This document shows positions 54,801 through 61,714 of a DNA stretch of 64,000 bases, piece after piece. The translations under genes were made by a program, and so were the position numbers. Below the pieces are notes generated by a model, which was not told the origin of the DNA, did not search any database, and was given only the letters and a program-made list of their open reading frames with translations. Within the stretch, counting starts at the first letter, position 1. Every line of letters begins with the position of its first letter. This stretch comes from Anseranas semipalmata (taxonomy: Eukaryota > Chordata > Aves > Anseriformes > Anseranatidae). Where the stretch lies: positions 159,560 to 223,559 of the forward strand of contig VXAA01003392.1 of assembly GCA_013399115.1 (NCBI GenBank), read 5' to 3'.

Positions 54801-57800
54801 AAAGGAATTAAAAATTTTCTCATGAAACAAAACTGAAGCTTTCTTATATTCCTACAACAGTGTCATGTAGAATAATAAAGCTAAAAACCAGCAGAAAATA
54901 ATATGAAAACACACAGTTTTAGTCCCAAGAGGAAGCCTATGCTCTAGTACAGCACATTTTGTAACCATTGTTCTAACTAAAATCTCATAGGAACCATTAC
55001 ATTATTGATTAAAAAAAAAAAAAAAAAAAAANAAATCAGTCCAACACACAAAAATGGGTTTATATTTTTTAGCTGGTACGTGTTTCATTAAATATAGGTG
55101 AACGCCTATAACTAACTCGACTAAGTGCACTCTTCCTGATTCTGTCCATCTCAGCTCCCTGTTCCAGCTCCAGGAGTGAAGGACCAGACATTAACATCGA
55201 CATAAGGCAGGGAGGAACCAATCACAAGGGATGGCAGACATACTTTTTACCCACTCTTCAAAAAAAAACACACATTTTCCAGTACAGAGTGTGAATGGTT
55301 TGAGCAGTAAGTGACCAATAACAAAATCTCAAACTAACATAGCACTTCTGAAAGCATTTCTGTTTAATGACAAGTCAACAGTATCAGACAGTGAATATTT
55401 AGATCAGAAAGTATGGGACATCAACCTTATTTTGAGTATTTTATGATGGCTATAAGTTCTGTTGGTGCTTGCTGTAATCCTGAATGATTTGAAGTATGAC
55501 AGAACTTTTACATATCCAAAATTAGTTCATATACTTACATGTATACAACATTGTAGTATTCTAGATACGAAAATGATTGCTGTCACATTGACTTTGTAGG
55601 TACAAATGCATTTTTTTAACATTATGAAGTTTGAGCTGTGTGGCAACTTTCTTTCAACACCTTCATTTTCATGTAACACATCTGATGCAAGAAGAAAGCA
55701 TACAGCCACCACAGTCTGCCCACAGACACTAAAATGTTAAATGTGTTCTGATATTAATAGTTCAAAATACAGCATTCTGAAATGGGAGATACTCAGTTCC
55801 ATAACCAACATTGATTTTATATGCAAACATCAGCCACATAATATCTTCACACCCATAAGTCACCAGGTATTATTGTGCAGAAGAATGTCAAGAGAGATGA
55901 GTCATGGACTGTAGAACACACTCTCAATGAACAAAAATTACTGAAACCATATAATACCCCTGGTAACATTCACAAGCATTCTGAATTTTGCACTGCATAA
56001 ACCAAATAACCCTGTCAAATTCTGACTATGAACACATCATTTTTGTTTTGCCTCTTCTGTTTCACAACACCTGATATTCGGCCCCAAAAAGGAGGGAGGG
56101 CTACTGACTGTAGCTGATAGAGATTCCATTTGCTGGTGATGTAATTACTTTCACTGAAACTTGAAACTGCAAAGGTTTAAAGTTAATAATTCTTTCCACA
56201 GAAAGACCTAGGAAAACTCCCAATTGTATTTGTCATTTCAGATGTTTGAAAGCAGAGAAGCTTCCTTCTGCAAATGACAACTTGTTATTTAATTCTTCAG
56301 TTGTGTCATAATTCCAACTTTATGATATGAAAATAAATTTAGCATAAATACATACAAAAATACAACTGCTTTGAACAAAGAAAGTCAAAAATTAGAGACA
56401 AAACAGCCTTTATCTTTAATGACAAAAATTTCCATTCATTACATGACAGAAAGTAAACACACCTTGTTCAGCATGCTCTTGTCTCAACAGTGTACTGAGA
56501 GCTCCACCACCTGAGTCAGGAAGAATGGACAAGTACATAGAGCTGTAGATGGCCACTCAAGAGATCTAAGTTTAAATCTCAGTTCTGTTCACAAACATGA
56601 GTCAGTCTGCACCTTCTGTCTCACCTCCTACATGCCTAAAGCAAGTGCTCTACTTCAAAGCGGTGTTAGAAAGGTAAAGCTCAGTGATGATGTTAACACA
56701 GTTGTATGCTATGATGTGCACCATGCAAACATTTGCCAGTGTAAAGATATTAAAGAAATCATCTGTTGTTAGAATTTTTAACATGAATCACTGAAAAGAA
56801 CAATGTTTCAGTTCTACAATACCTTTGCCAAGGAATGAAACGTCACTCTAAATATCGTGCATTGTAAAAATGATGTTACCTGTGCAAACAGCAGCAAGCA
56901 TTGTCCACACCATGCAAGACACAGGACATATTTTAATTGGGCTATGATCATATTAATTCACCTACAACACTTTTAGACTCTAAGCAGAAAAGGGTAAATC
57001 AGTGCTCTTAGATTGTGCTCATCTATTTCAGGAGAATCCTACTGACCATTGTCCCAAAGACCTGGATTTCACCAATATGTGTTTGTAAAGGTTTTGTATC
57101 CTTGTAGTACGAATCACTAAATGCTCCAATTTCTTTTCCTGGTTTCTTTGGGAAGTTTTTATTTATGCTGAGTATGGATGAGATGGAGTCCACTTTCTCT
57201 ATAGCAGCCCATATGGTGCTGTGTTTCAGACCTGTGGCTGAAACAGTGCTGATAACACATCTATGTTTTGGTTGCTGCTGGACAGGGCTTGCACAGGGTC
57301 CAGGCTTTCTCTTTTTCCCACTCTGCCCTGCCAGCATGAGGGCTGGGGGTAGGCAAGAGACTGGGAGGAGACACAGCTGGGACAGCAGATCCAAACTGAC
57401 AAAAGGGATATTCCATACCATATAATGCCATGCTTAGCAATAAAAACAGGGGTAAAGGAGGGAGGTGGTGTGGGGAAATGTAATGATAATGTAATAGCAA
57501 CGCTTCTTCCTATCCATTTCGTTGCATGCTGAGAAAGCACATTAACGATACAAAAAACATCCGGGCACTATAGTGGTGAATACTAGAGAAACTCAATCAC
57601 TCTATTTTCAAGGACATATAGAATAGTGTACAGTAATAATGCCAGAGACTAAGCACAGAACGATAAGGAAAGGAAAAAAACAAAACCACAAAATATTAAT
57701 TAAATAACTGCAGTTCACCATCTATCCTATGAACTGAATGATGTATTGCTCTTGTGGAAATAAATTAAATGGGATCATGTTGTTAAAGACTAAGTTGTAA

Positions 57801-60800
57801 ACATAAAAGCAAAGGATATTTTAAGGCAGAACGCTTGATTTTAGAAACTTTATGTTTGTTTTGCCTTTCATATTTGTTCTTTGTTTTACTCAAATGCACT
57901 CACACATTTTTTTTAATGAATAGTCAAATGTAACTCAATATGCAAACACATTATGTTTTACCCAAACCTCCCACTGTGCAAAGCAAAATAGTTTCTGAAT
58001 TAAAATACTGGATAGCATTCCAGTATTACTCTGGTCTTTTGCCAGAGAAGATTTTCCTCCAGCTTTTTTTTTTTTTCTTTTTGCCAATGTTTTTTTACAA
58101 CCCTACTTTCCCATCAGCTTGTTTCAGTCATAAGGTATACAATGCAACTATTTCTGTTTTGAAATGAATTAGCCTTTAAAGTTTGAATAACAGAAAGCTT
58201 GAATTACACAAATACTGTATGTACATTAGCCAAGACCAGAAAGCTGATTTAACTACCATTAATATATTTAGTACTATCACAATAAAAGCTAAACACGACT
58301 ATAGTAGTCCTGAAGCACAAGCCATTAGCCCCTTAATTCTGCTAGTTTTTATGATTTAGCCAGCAAGAACATTCTTAAGTAATCTTAGCCTGTCTATTTC
58401 TTTATGGTGGCTCTTTCTATGCGGAAAAAAAGGACAAGTGCCATGCTATGCCAGAAAAATATAAGCACATAAAGATGTAATGTGTTGTACAGCTAGAAAG
58501 GGCATAACTAGAAAGACTCAAAAATCTTTTAAATAAGCAGTGTATCAGCTATCAAATAGCACCAGATAAATACATGCACACAGGTAAGTAATTTCCTCCC
58601 ATTCTGTTAGGTTGTTATTTAGCTACCTAGAAAGTAAGCAAGAAAAGACAAGACATACTTAAAAAAAAAAAAAGAAAGAAAAAAGTAAGCATTCAGAAAG
58701 CCAGGAAAAACAGCAAGGGAGAAAGGGAGGAACCAGGTAGAACTCTGGAAAGAGGAATAAAATCATACATATCTACTGTCACCAGATATGGAATTTTTGT
58801 AACTGTCACAGACTTAAAATAGGAACCAAATTAATCCACATTTGATATCTTAACTTCAGCTGGCCAACTTCTGTAAGACAGCTGACTTCCATTTGTTCTG
58901 GGAACAAACATTTCAGATCAGCACTACTGCTGCAACACTAAAACTACAAATATAGCTATTTTATATGGCTACAGTGACTTATATTATTACTTGTGTTGTT
59001 GCAAAATAACAAGAAGGGCAATTAAGCCTTACATCCTGCTTGTCAGATCACAATATACATTTACTGTATATATATAAAAAAAAGGTAAGCATTTGTAGCT
59101 CCAAATTAGATACACACAATTACAATACAGGGAATGTGTGCATCACTTCACAGAAGTGACTGTTATCACTTTGAAAATGACAGCCAGTGACTTCCATATT
59201 GCCCAACCAACATTCAAAAGGTACATGCAAAAGAAAAACAACATAATGTTAAAGAACAGATACAGTGCAATCCAATAGAACAAAAAGTGTTTGTCCTGAT
59301 GGATAGTTTTCTTTTGCAATACCAAACTGAATGTTGACATGCTGTTACCTAACTGGCAATATTAATAACGAATGGTAATTGCATGTCAAATCACCAGCCA
59401 GCTAAAATTGTCTGCAATACAACTGCCACTGTATGTTTAATGACTGATGATGGCATACAAGTGTACAGGTGTTAGTCAGGGTTTACAGACAGAATGCAGG
59501 TTCAAATACGGTAACACCTGAACTAACACTTTGTAAAATCAGTCATCGGAACACCTATTCAAAGCCTGGAAAAAAAAAACTGACAGGAACCAAGTTCCAT
59601 ATACTCTGTCAACCGGGCAGACTGAAAGAAAGTTTCTACAACTCTCCATACCCTCAAAGCTATGCCTGCTACAGGTCAATTGCTTACTGAACATGGAGAT
59701 TATATCAAACCTATCAAAACTATGATATTTTCAATGTTATGGCTGCTTTGCATAGTTGAATAAGACAAACAAACAAACAAACAAACACAACAAGAAAAAA
59801 GTAATCAGTACATTTGGTAAATTCAATAAACAGATGCGTAGAGTCCTGGAACAGCTAGACAGATGCATGAGAACATGGCACAATATATGCTTTACATTAT
59901 TGCAGATTCTGACACAATCAGATCACCCATTCCCCACATATTATTTATTCTGCATACAATGCTTTGTCCCCATTTGCTACAGTTTATTTTCCTACCAAGA
60001 CAGACTGTATGCATATTTTCCAAAGTTATTCCTTTGTATCCATGTCTTTTTGGCACATCTGTAGCAAGCTGATTCATTCTCTAAGTGACTTCATATCACT
60101 TCAGCATCAAGTTTAACTGAATCTTATTAACTCTTCTATCTACTCCCTGAAAATTCTATTTCCTTTCCAAGTTTGAAAAAGATATTTCACATTTCTCCCA
60201 TACAACAAAACCATATTCTATAACAACAGCTCTTAAACTCTGTTTCTGACAAACCTTCTTCCAAAGTCACTGTTGTAGTTTAACCTGGCAGGCAGCTCAG
60301 CACCACACAGCTGTTCGCTCACTCCCCCAAGGTGGGATGGGGGAGAGAATCGGGGGAAAAAGGTAAAACTTGTGGGATGACATAAAGAACGTTTAATGGG
60401 ACAGAAAAGGAAGGGATATATTATTATAATAATATATGCAAAACAAGTGATGCACAATGCAATTGCTCACCACATGCTGACTGATGCCCAGCCAGACCCC
60501 AAGCAGCAGCCGCCCCCTTCCCTGTCCAACTCCCCCCCAGTGTTATTGCTGAGCGTCACACCACATGGCATGGGACATCCCTTTGGTCAGCGTGGGTCAG
60601 CTGTCCTGGCTGTGTCCCCTCACAGCTCCTGGTACACCCCCAGCCTCCTCGCTGACAGGGCAGCACGAGGAGCTGAAAAGTCCTTGGCTCTGTGTAAGCA
60701 CTGCTCTGCAACCACTAAAACATTGGTGTGTTATCACCATTATTTTTCTACTAAATACGAAACACAGCAACATACCAGCTATTACGAAGAAAATTAACTC

Positions 60801-61686
60801 TACCTCAGCCAAAACGAGGACAGTCACAATTCCACTTTTACCTACACATGTGGCTTCAAGTGAGGCAAAAGTTTATATACTAGTCCTCTAAACCCTAACA
60901 CTTTAAGAAGACAGAGTTACTTCTCCAAAAGGCAACAATACTGGTCTGAAAGCTGCACAAGGAAGGCAGAACTCACTTCCTCCACACCCTCCTCCTCTAT
61001 CCCACACCCTTCTGTCACTGTATCTCATGACTTAATGACATGTCTAACCCCTCAATTTCTGCATGGCAGCTGAGCAAAAAATTACAGCCTACTTTGCTGA
61101 GATCAAATAATGGCATAGTTCACAGTCTTTTAATACTGTAAAAAGGCAGTATTATTGCCCCCCAAAACTGCAAGGTAAACTAAACTGGAGAACTGATCCA
61201 TGTTAAAACAAACAAACTTCTTCCTTCTTGTCAGATTAGTTTTAACTCAGGTTAATTCTTGATCTTGGTCTCAAGTTGTATGCTATGAATACAGAACCAC
61301 TCCCTTCTCCAGCAGTGAAGGCTTAATGTAACTATAACCTATGTAGATGAGAACATTATATTTAAATAATTTTGGCACCTTCAATTCATTTTACACCCTT
61401 AGCACTCATCTGCCCAGCTGGATTTTGTTTTTAAACACCACTTACCAGCTGCTACCTACCAGCCTGTTATCTAATGCTTAGAAGCACAGGTCTTTACTTG
61501 ACAACCCACCTGTTTTGTTGATTTTTTAGTTCCATTAAATATCTTCCAAGCAAGACCGTTACCACCACTGGCAATATGTCGGCCAACATCAAATTCCCTG
61601 GTCACAGGATTTCCCATGACTGCACTGGTGACATCAGCCGTTACCTTTGTAACGGTGCTCTTCAATTTATTCAGCATGGACTCCAT
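31526..61686 (-). CDS. SCYL2: SCY1-like protein 2 (CVAK104), pseudokinase of clathrin-coated vesicles; complete CDS in 17 exons
   Basis: SCYL2 acts in clathrin-dependent traffic between the trans-Golgi network, endosomes and plasma membrane; the mammalian protein binds clathrin and AP-2. The 17 coding exons sum to 2790 bp (929 residues plus stop), the length I recall for human SCYL2, and all junctions are in frame. Residues about 32-327 form a kinase-like domain with degraded catalytic motifs: the glycine loop is ASGGNG (39-44), the beta-3 segment reads VAVFVFDKK (61-69), HRD is replaced by HGN (176-178) and DFG by GFD (196-198). Residues about 340-560 are HEAT-like helical repeats. Residues 588-713 hold a charged, glutamine-rich coiled-coil-like stretch. 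The tail (714-929) is low-complexity with an NPF motif (899-901), typical of EH-domain ligands, and ends DLKDLFG. SCYL1 and SCYL3 are excluded by overall sequence. The promoter lies outside the window. Confidence 0.98.
32177..32784 (-). other. SCYL2: SCYL2 intron between coding exons 16 and 17
   Basis: 608 bp, GT-AG, AT-rich. Contains a short T-rich run near 32,520 and nothing else recognisable. Confidence 0.85.
32785..32904 (-). CDS. SCYL2: SCYL2 coding exon 16
   Basis: 120 bp, residues 674-713, [20 protein letters not shown] through to PPVKQ. Highly charged and glutamine-rich, probably an extended helix. Acceptor (TTCAAG) and donor (CAG/GTGAG) fit. Its length is a multiple of three, so skipping would keep the frame. 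Confidence 0.96.
32905..33995 (-). other. SCYL2: SCYL2 intron between coding exons 15 and 16
   Basis: 1091 bp, AT-rich, GT-AG. No recognisable repeat or gene. Confidence 0.85.
33996..34085 (-). CDS. SCYL2: SCYL2 coding exon 15
   Basis: 90 bp, residues 644-673, beginning [14 protein letters not shown] and ending with a lysine cluster (SSKQKK). Bounded by a TAAATAG acceptor and an AAG/GTATG donor. In-frame length. Confidence 0.95.
34211..34277 (-). CDS. SCYL2: SCYL2 coding exon 14
   Basis: 67 bp, the last base of Lys621 plus residues 622-643 ([20 protein letters not shown] and on to Q). Only a 125-bp intron separates it from exon 15. Confidence 0.94.
34278..35008 (-). other. SCYL2: SCYL2 intron between coding exons 13 and 14
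   Basis: 731 bp. Holds a perfect 11-bp inverted repeat (34862-34872 with 34885-34895) and an A-run near 34,940. Otherwise unremarkable. Confidence 0.85.
35009..35109 (-). CDS. SCYL2: SCYL2 coding exon 13
   Basis: 101 bp, residues 588-620 plus two bases of Lys621: [20 protein letters not shown], then [13 protein letters not shown]. Reads as an amphipathic helix or coiled coil after the HEAT-like repeats. Donor GAA/GTAAGT is strong downstream of the cut. Confidence 0.96.
35110..35826 (-). other. SCYL2: SCYL2 intron between coding exons 12 and 13
   Basis: 717 bp. Contains an A-rich tract (35,321-35,355, interrupted once by T) and a C-run near 35,410. These appear as poly(U) and poly(G) in the transcript. 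Confidence 0.85.
35321..35355. repeat. Interrupted poly(A) tract
   Basis: A17, one T, then A17 on the plus strand, inside a SCYL2 intron (poly(U) in the transcript). Length uncertain, as for any homopolymer. Confidence 0.9.
35827..35945 (-). CDS. SCYL2: SCYL2 coding exon 12
   Basis: 119 bp, completing Gly548 and covering residues 549-587: [20 protein letters not shown], then [19 protein letters not shown]. Part of the HEAT-like array. Acceptor ATGTCAG, donor CAG/GTAGG. Confidence 0.96.
35946..37770 (-). other. SCYL2: SCYL2 intron between coding exons 11 and 12
   Basis: 1825 bp. Minus-strand open frame at 36489-36821 has no family resemblance. No transposable element recognised. Confidence 0.85.
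37771..37903 (-). CDS. SCYL2: SCYL2 coding exon 11
   Basis: 133 bp, residues 504-547 plus the first base of Gly548: [20 protein letters not shown], then [20 protein letters not shown]. Strongly conserved HEAT-like helix pair. Acceptor TTCATAG, donor TAG/GTAATT. Confidence 0.97.
37904..38376 (-). other. SCYL2: SCYL2 intron between coding exons 10 and 11
   Basis: 473 bp, AT-rich, GT-AG. Nothing recognisable. Confidence 0.85.
38377..38490 (-). CDS. SCYL2: SCYL2 coding exon 10
   Basis: 114 bp, residues 466-503: [20 protein letters not shown], then [22 protein letters not shown]-like repeat. Acceptor TTTTATAG, donor GCT/GTAAGT. In-frame length. Confidence 0.96.
39183..39241. repeat. Short tandem/inverted repeat built on TTCCAGTGGAAGTTA
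   Basis: Three to four imperfect copies of a 16-21 base unit centred on TTCCAGTGGAAG. The unit is itself nearly palindromic, so the array can pair with itself. It lies in a SCYL2 intron. Confidence 0.75.
39787..39816. repeat. Poly(A) run of 30 bases (plus strand)
   Basis: Uninterrupted A30 on the plus strand, reading as U30 in the SCYL2 pre-mRNA. It lies about 107 bases past the exon 9 donor. Confidence 0.9.
39849..39886. repeat. Poly(A) run of 38 bases (plus strand)
   Basis: Uninterrupted A38 on the plus strand, reading as U38 in the SCYL2 pre-mRNA. It begins only 36 bases into the intron after coding exon 9. Confidence 0.9.
39923..40045 (-). CDS. SCYL2: SCYL2 coding exon 9
   Basis: 123 bp, residues 425-465: [20 protein letters not shown], then [20 protein letters not shown] and Q. 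HEAT-like helices. Acceptor TTAATAG; donor CAG/GTAGAG is only moderately strong, and long U-runs follow it. In-frame length, so skipping would remove 41 residues without a frameshift. Confidence 0.96.
40046..43609 (-). other. SCYL2: SCYL2 intron between coding exons 8 and 9
   Basis: 3564 bp. Contains a probable DNA-transposon relic near 41.9 kb and a short purine/pyrimidine tract near 42.72 kb. No additional exon seen. Confidence 0.85.
41905..42006. mobile_element. Probable non-autonomous DNA-transposon relic (short, hAT-like ends)
   Basis: The left end reads GGGTTTGTCTACACT. The right end reads AGTGTGATATGAACAAGC, a diverged reverse complement of it. About 70 bases lie between. Ends carrying GTTTGTCTACACT resemble old terminal inverted repeats of short DNA elements in sauropsid genomes. 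Diverged, and no clear target duplication was seen. Confidence 0.4.
43610..43786 (-). CDS. SCYL2: SCYL2 coding exon 8
   Basis: 177 bp, residues 366-424: [20 protein letters not shown], then [20 protein letters not shown] and [19 protein letters not shown]. Core of the HEAT-like region. Acceptor TCTCTTAG, donor CAG/GTATG. In-frame length. Confidence 0.97.
43787..45177 (-). other. SCYL2: SCYL2 intron between coding exons 7 and 8
   Basis: 1391 bp, AT-rich with short A-runs near 43.88 and 44.10 kb. No gene or transposable element recognised. Confidence 0.85.
45178..45303 (-). CDS. SCYL2: SCYL2 coding exon 7
   Basis: 126 bp, residues 324-365: [20 protein letters not shown], then [20 protein letters not shown] and PK. 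Links the end of the kinase-like fold to the HEAT-like array. Acceptor TTTTTAG, donor AAG/GTATG. In-frame length. Confidence 0.97.
45304..46935 (-). other. SCYL2: SCYL2 intron between coding exons 6 and 7
   Basis: 1632 bp. Contains a short ATATAAACCC tandem repeat near 46.0 kb and an AAG/A-rich tract at 46,069-46,098. No exon or transposable element recognised. Confidence 0.85.
45994..46024. repeat. ATATAAACCC short tandem repeat
   Basis: About three units of ATATAAACCC, the last one altered, on the plus strand inside a SCYL2 intron. Confidence 0.8.
46936..47052 (-). CDS. SCYL2: SCYL2 coding exon 6
   Basis: 117 bp, residues 285-323: [20 protein letters not shown], then [19 protein letters not shown]. 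Corresponds to the C-lobe end of a kinase fold; the RPDADQ segment matches the conserved arginine region of kinases. Acceptor TTACACAG, donor AAG/GTCAGT. Confidence 0.97.
47053..47911 (-). other. SCYL2: SCYL2 intron between coding exons 5 and 6
   Basis: 859 bp, GT-AG. Minus-strand open frames at 47.3-47.7 kb look like chance. Confidence 0.85.
47912..48133 (-). CDS. SCYL2: SCYL2 coding exon 5
   Basis: 222 bp, residues 211-284: [20 protein letters not shown], then [20 protein letters not shown], then [20 protein letters not shown] and [14 protein letters not shown]. Includes the APE-like motif (LAPEY) and the helix F aspartate (SDMYSLG), structural parts of the kinase fold that are kept although catalysis motifs are lost. 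Acceptor CTTGTAG, donor CAG/GTATT. Confidence 0.98.
48134..49111 (-). other. SCYL2: SCYL2 intron between coding exons 4 and 5
   Basis: 978 bp; more than a third of it is an antisense CR1 insertion. Confidence 0.85.
48400..48769 (+). mobile_element. CR1 LINE 3' fragment with remnant of reverse-transcriptase ORF end
   Basis: About 370 bp on the plus strand. It begins with the usual GAGAAGGCTCCGGGGAGACC segment and ends with CCATTCTATGATTCTATGAT. The frame at 48426-48677 stays open and reads as the C-terminal end of CR1 ORF2 ([15 protein letters not shown], then [20 protein letters not shown], ending in LDVTLGSLL). It is 5'-truncated and non-functional, but its intact frame and clean 3' repeats suggest a fairly young copy. 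It lies antisense within SCYL2. Confidence 0.96.
49112..49261 (-). CDS. SCYL2: SCYL2 coding exon 4
   Basis: 150 bp, residues 161-210: [20 protein letters not shown], then [20 protein letters not shown] and [10 protein letters not shown]. Carries the catalytic-loop equivalent, where HRD is HGN (176-178), and the metal-binding equivalent, where DFG is GFD (196-198). Both changes fit a pseudokinase. Acceptor TTAACAG, donor GAG/GTAAT. Confidence 0.98.
49262..49865 (-). other. SCYL2: SCYL2 intron between coding exons 3 and 4
   Basis: 604 bp, GT-AG. Nothing recognisable. Confidence 0.85.
49866..50010 (-). CDS. SCYL2: SCYL2 coding exon 3
   Basis: 145 bp, the last base of Arg112 and residues 113-160: [20 protein letters not shown], then [20 protein letters not shown] and ETKYGLLQ. 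Kinase hinge and alpha-D region. Acceptor TCTATAG, donor CAG/GTACA. Confidence 0.97.
50181..50204. other. 24-bp perfect palindrome
   Basis: The half-site TTTTATATATGT is followed directly by its exact reverse complement, with no spacer. It lies 171 bases upstream of the SCYL2 coding exon 3 acceptor. Confidence 0.95.
51967..52115. repeat. AT-rich low-complexity block
   Basis: About 150 bases made mostly of TATA/AATA words, inside a SCYL2 intron. Confidence 0.85.
52295..52313. repeat. (AC)n dinucleotide microsatellite
   Basis: About nine AC units followed by A8 on the plus strand, in a SCYL2 intron. Confidence 0.95.
53858..54015 (-). CDS. SCYL2: SCYL2 coding exon 2
   Basis: 158 bp, residues 60-111 plus two bases of Arg112: [20 protein letters not shown], then [20 protein letters not shown] and [12 protein letters not shown]. 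The usual VAIK lysine position is not kept (VAVF). Helix-C equivalent and beta-4 (LRHPRLL) are recognisable. Acceptor TTTCTAG, donor CAG/GTAAG. Confidence 0.98.
55010..55035. repeat. Poly(A) tract containing an unresolved base
   Basis: About 21 A on the plus strand, then an N at 55,032, then three A. The N marks an unresolved call in the assembly. Confidence 0.95.
57166..57535 (+). mobile_element. Decayed 5' part of an ERVL-type LTR
   Basis: The plus strand matches, with divergence, the reverse complement of the complete LTR at 60.27-60.82 kb. Shared blocks include GCTGTGTTTCAG, TGCTGATAACACA, AGCTGGGACAGCAGATCC and GACAAAAGGGATATTCCATACC. The 5' TG end is recognisable near 57,166. The 3' half is missing or unrecognisable, and no matching target duplication was found. 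It is old, truncated and without a retroviral gene. Confidence 0.8.
59764..59787. repeat. (CAAA)n tetranucleotide microsatellite
   Basis: About five to six CAAA units on the plus strand inside SCYL2's first coding intron. Confidence 0.93.
60266..60827 (-). mobile_element. Solo ERVL-type LTR with 5-bp target-site duplication
   Basis: A 552-bp LTR (60271-60822) is bounded on both sides by the same 5 bases, GTCAC (60266-60270 and 60823-60827). The plus strand starts TGTTGTAGTTTAACCTGGCA and ends AAAACGAGGACA, giving the TG...CA ends of an LTR. Five-base duplications fit the ERVL class. The block CATGGGACATCCCTTTGGTCAG, reversed, is the U3 promoter-side block of this avian family, so the LTR reads on the minus strand, the same direction as SCYL2. 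There is no internal retroviral sequence; it is a recombination-derived solo LTR. ATTAAA near 60,391-60,396 on the minus strand may be its poly(A) signal. Confidence 0.9.
61510..61686 (-). CDS. SCYL2: SCYL2 coding exon 1 (start codon)
   Basis: 177 bp, residues 1-59: [20 protein letters not shown], then [20 protein letters not shown] and [19 protein letters not shown]. The start matches the mammalian N-terminus and is preceded by a purine at -3 (GCGACAATGG). Donor CAG/GTGGG. Includes the glycine-rich loop of the kinase-like domain. Confidence 0.98.
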
Positions 61687-61714
61687 TGTCGCAACTGTAC
61701 ACCAAGGTAGTATC
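61687..61714 (-). other. SCYL2: SCYL2 5' UTR portion of the first coding exon
   Basis: 28 bases lie between the start codon and a good acceptor (TCTTTTTAG). The acceptor shows that at least one upstream non-coding exon exists. It is not visible before the right edge. Confidence 0.75.

Larger units (their letters stand above)
54016..61509 (-). other. SCYL2: SCYL2 intron between coding exons 1 and 2
   Basis: 7494 bp, the longest fully contained SCYL2 intron. It hosts two ERVL-type LTRs in opposite orientation, a poly(A) run with an ambiguous base at 55,032, a (CAAA)n repeat and several T- or A-runs. Open frames here follow the LTR sequence or are chance. Confidence 0.85.

Noticed and set aside
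57023..57540. Several open frames of 79-132 codons around 57.0-57.5 kb
   Set aside because: They lie mostly within the decayed ERVL-type LTR, which is non-coding.
60292..60315. RE1-like word (CTCAGCACCACACAGC) in the solo LTR
   Set aside because: It needs a two-base deletion in the core of the consensus, so it is unlikely to bind and is a family-wide LTR feature rather than a local one.
60396..60891. Open frames of 108-133 codons at 60.4-60.9 kb
   Set aside because: They are readings of the solo LTR sequence and not retroviral genes.
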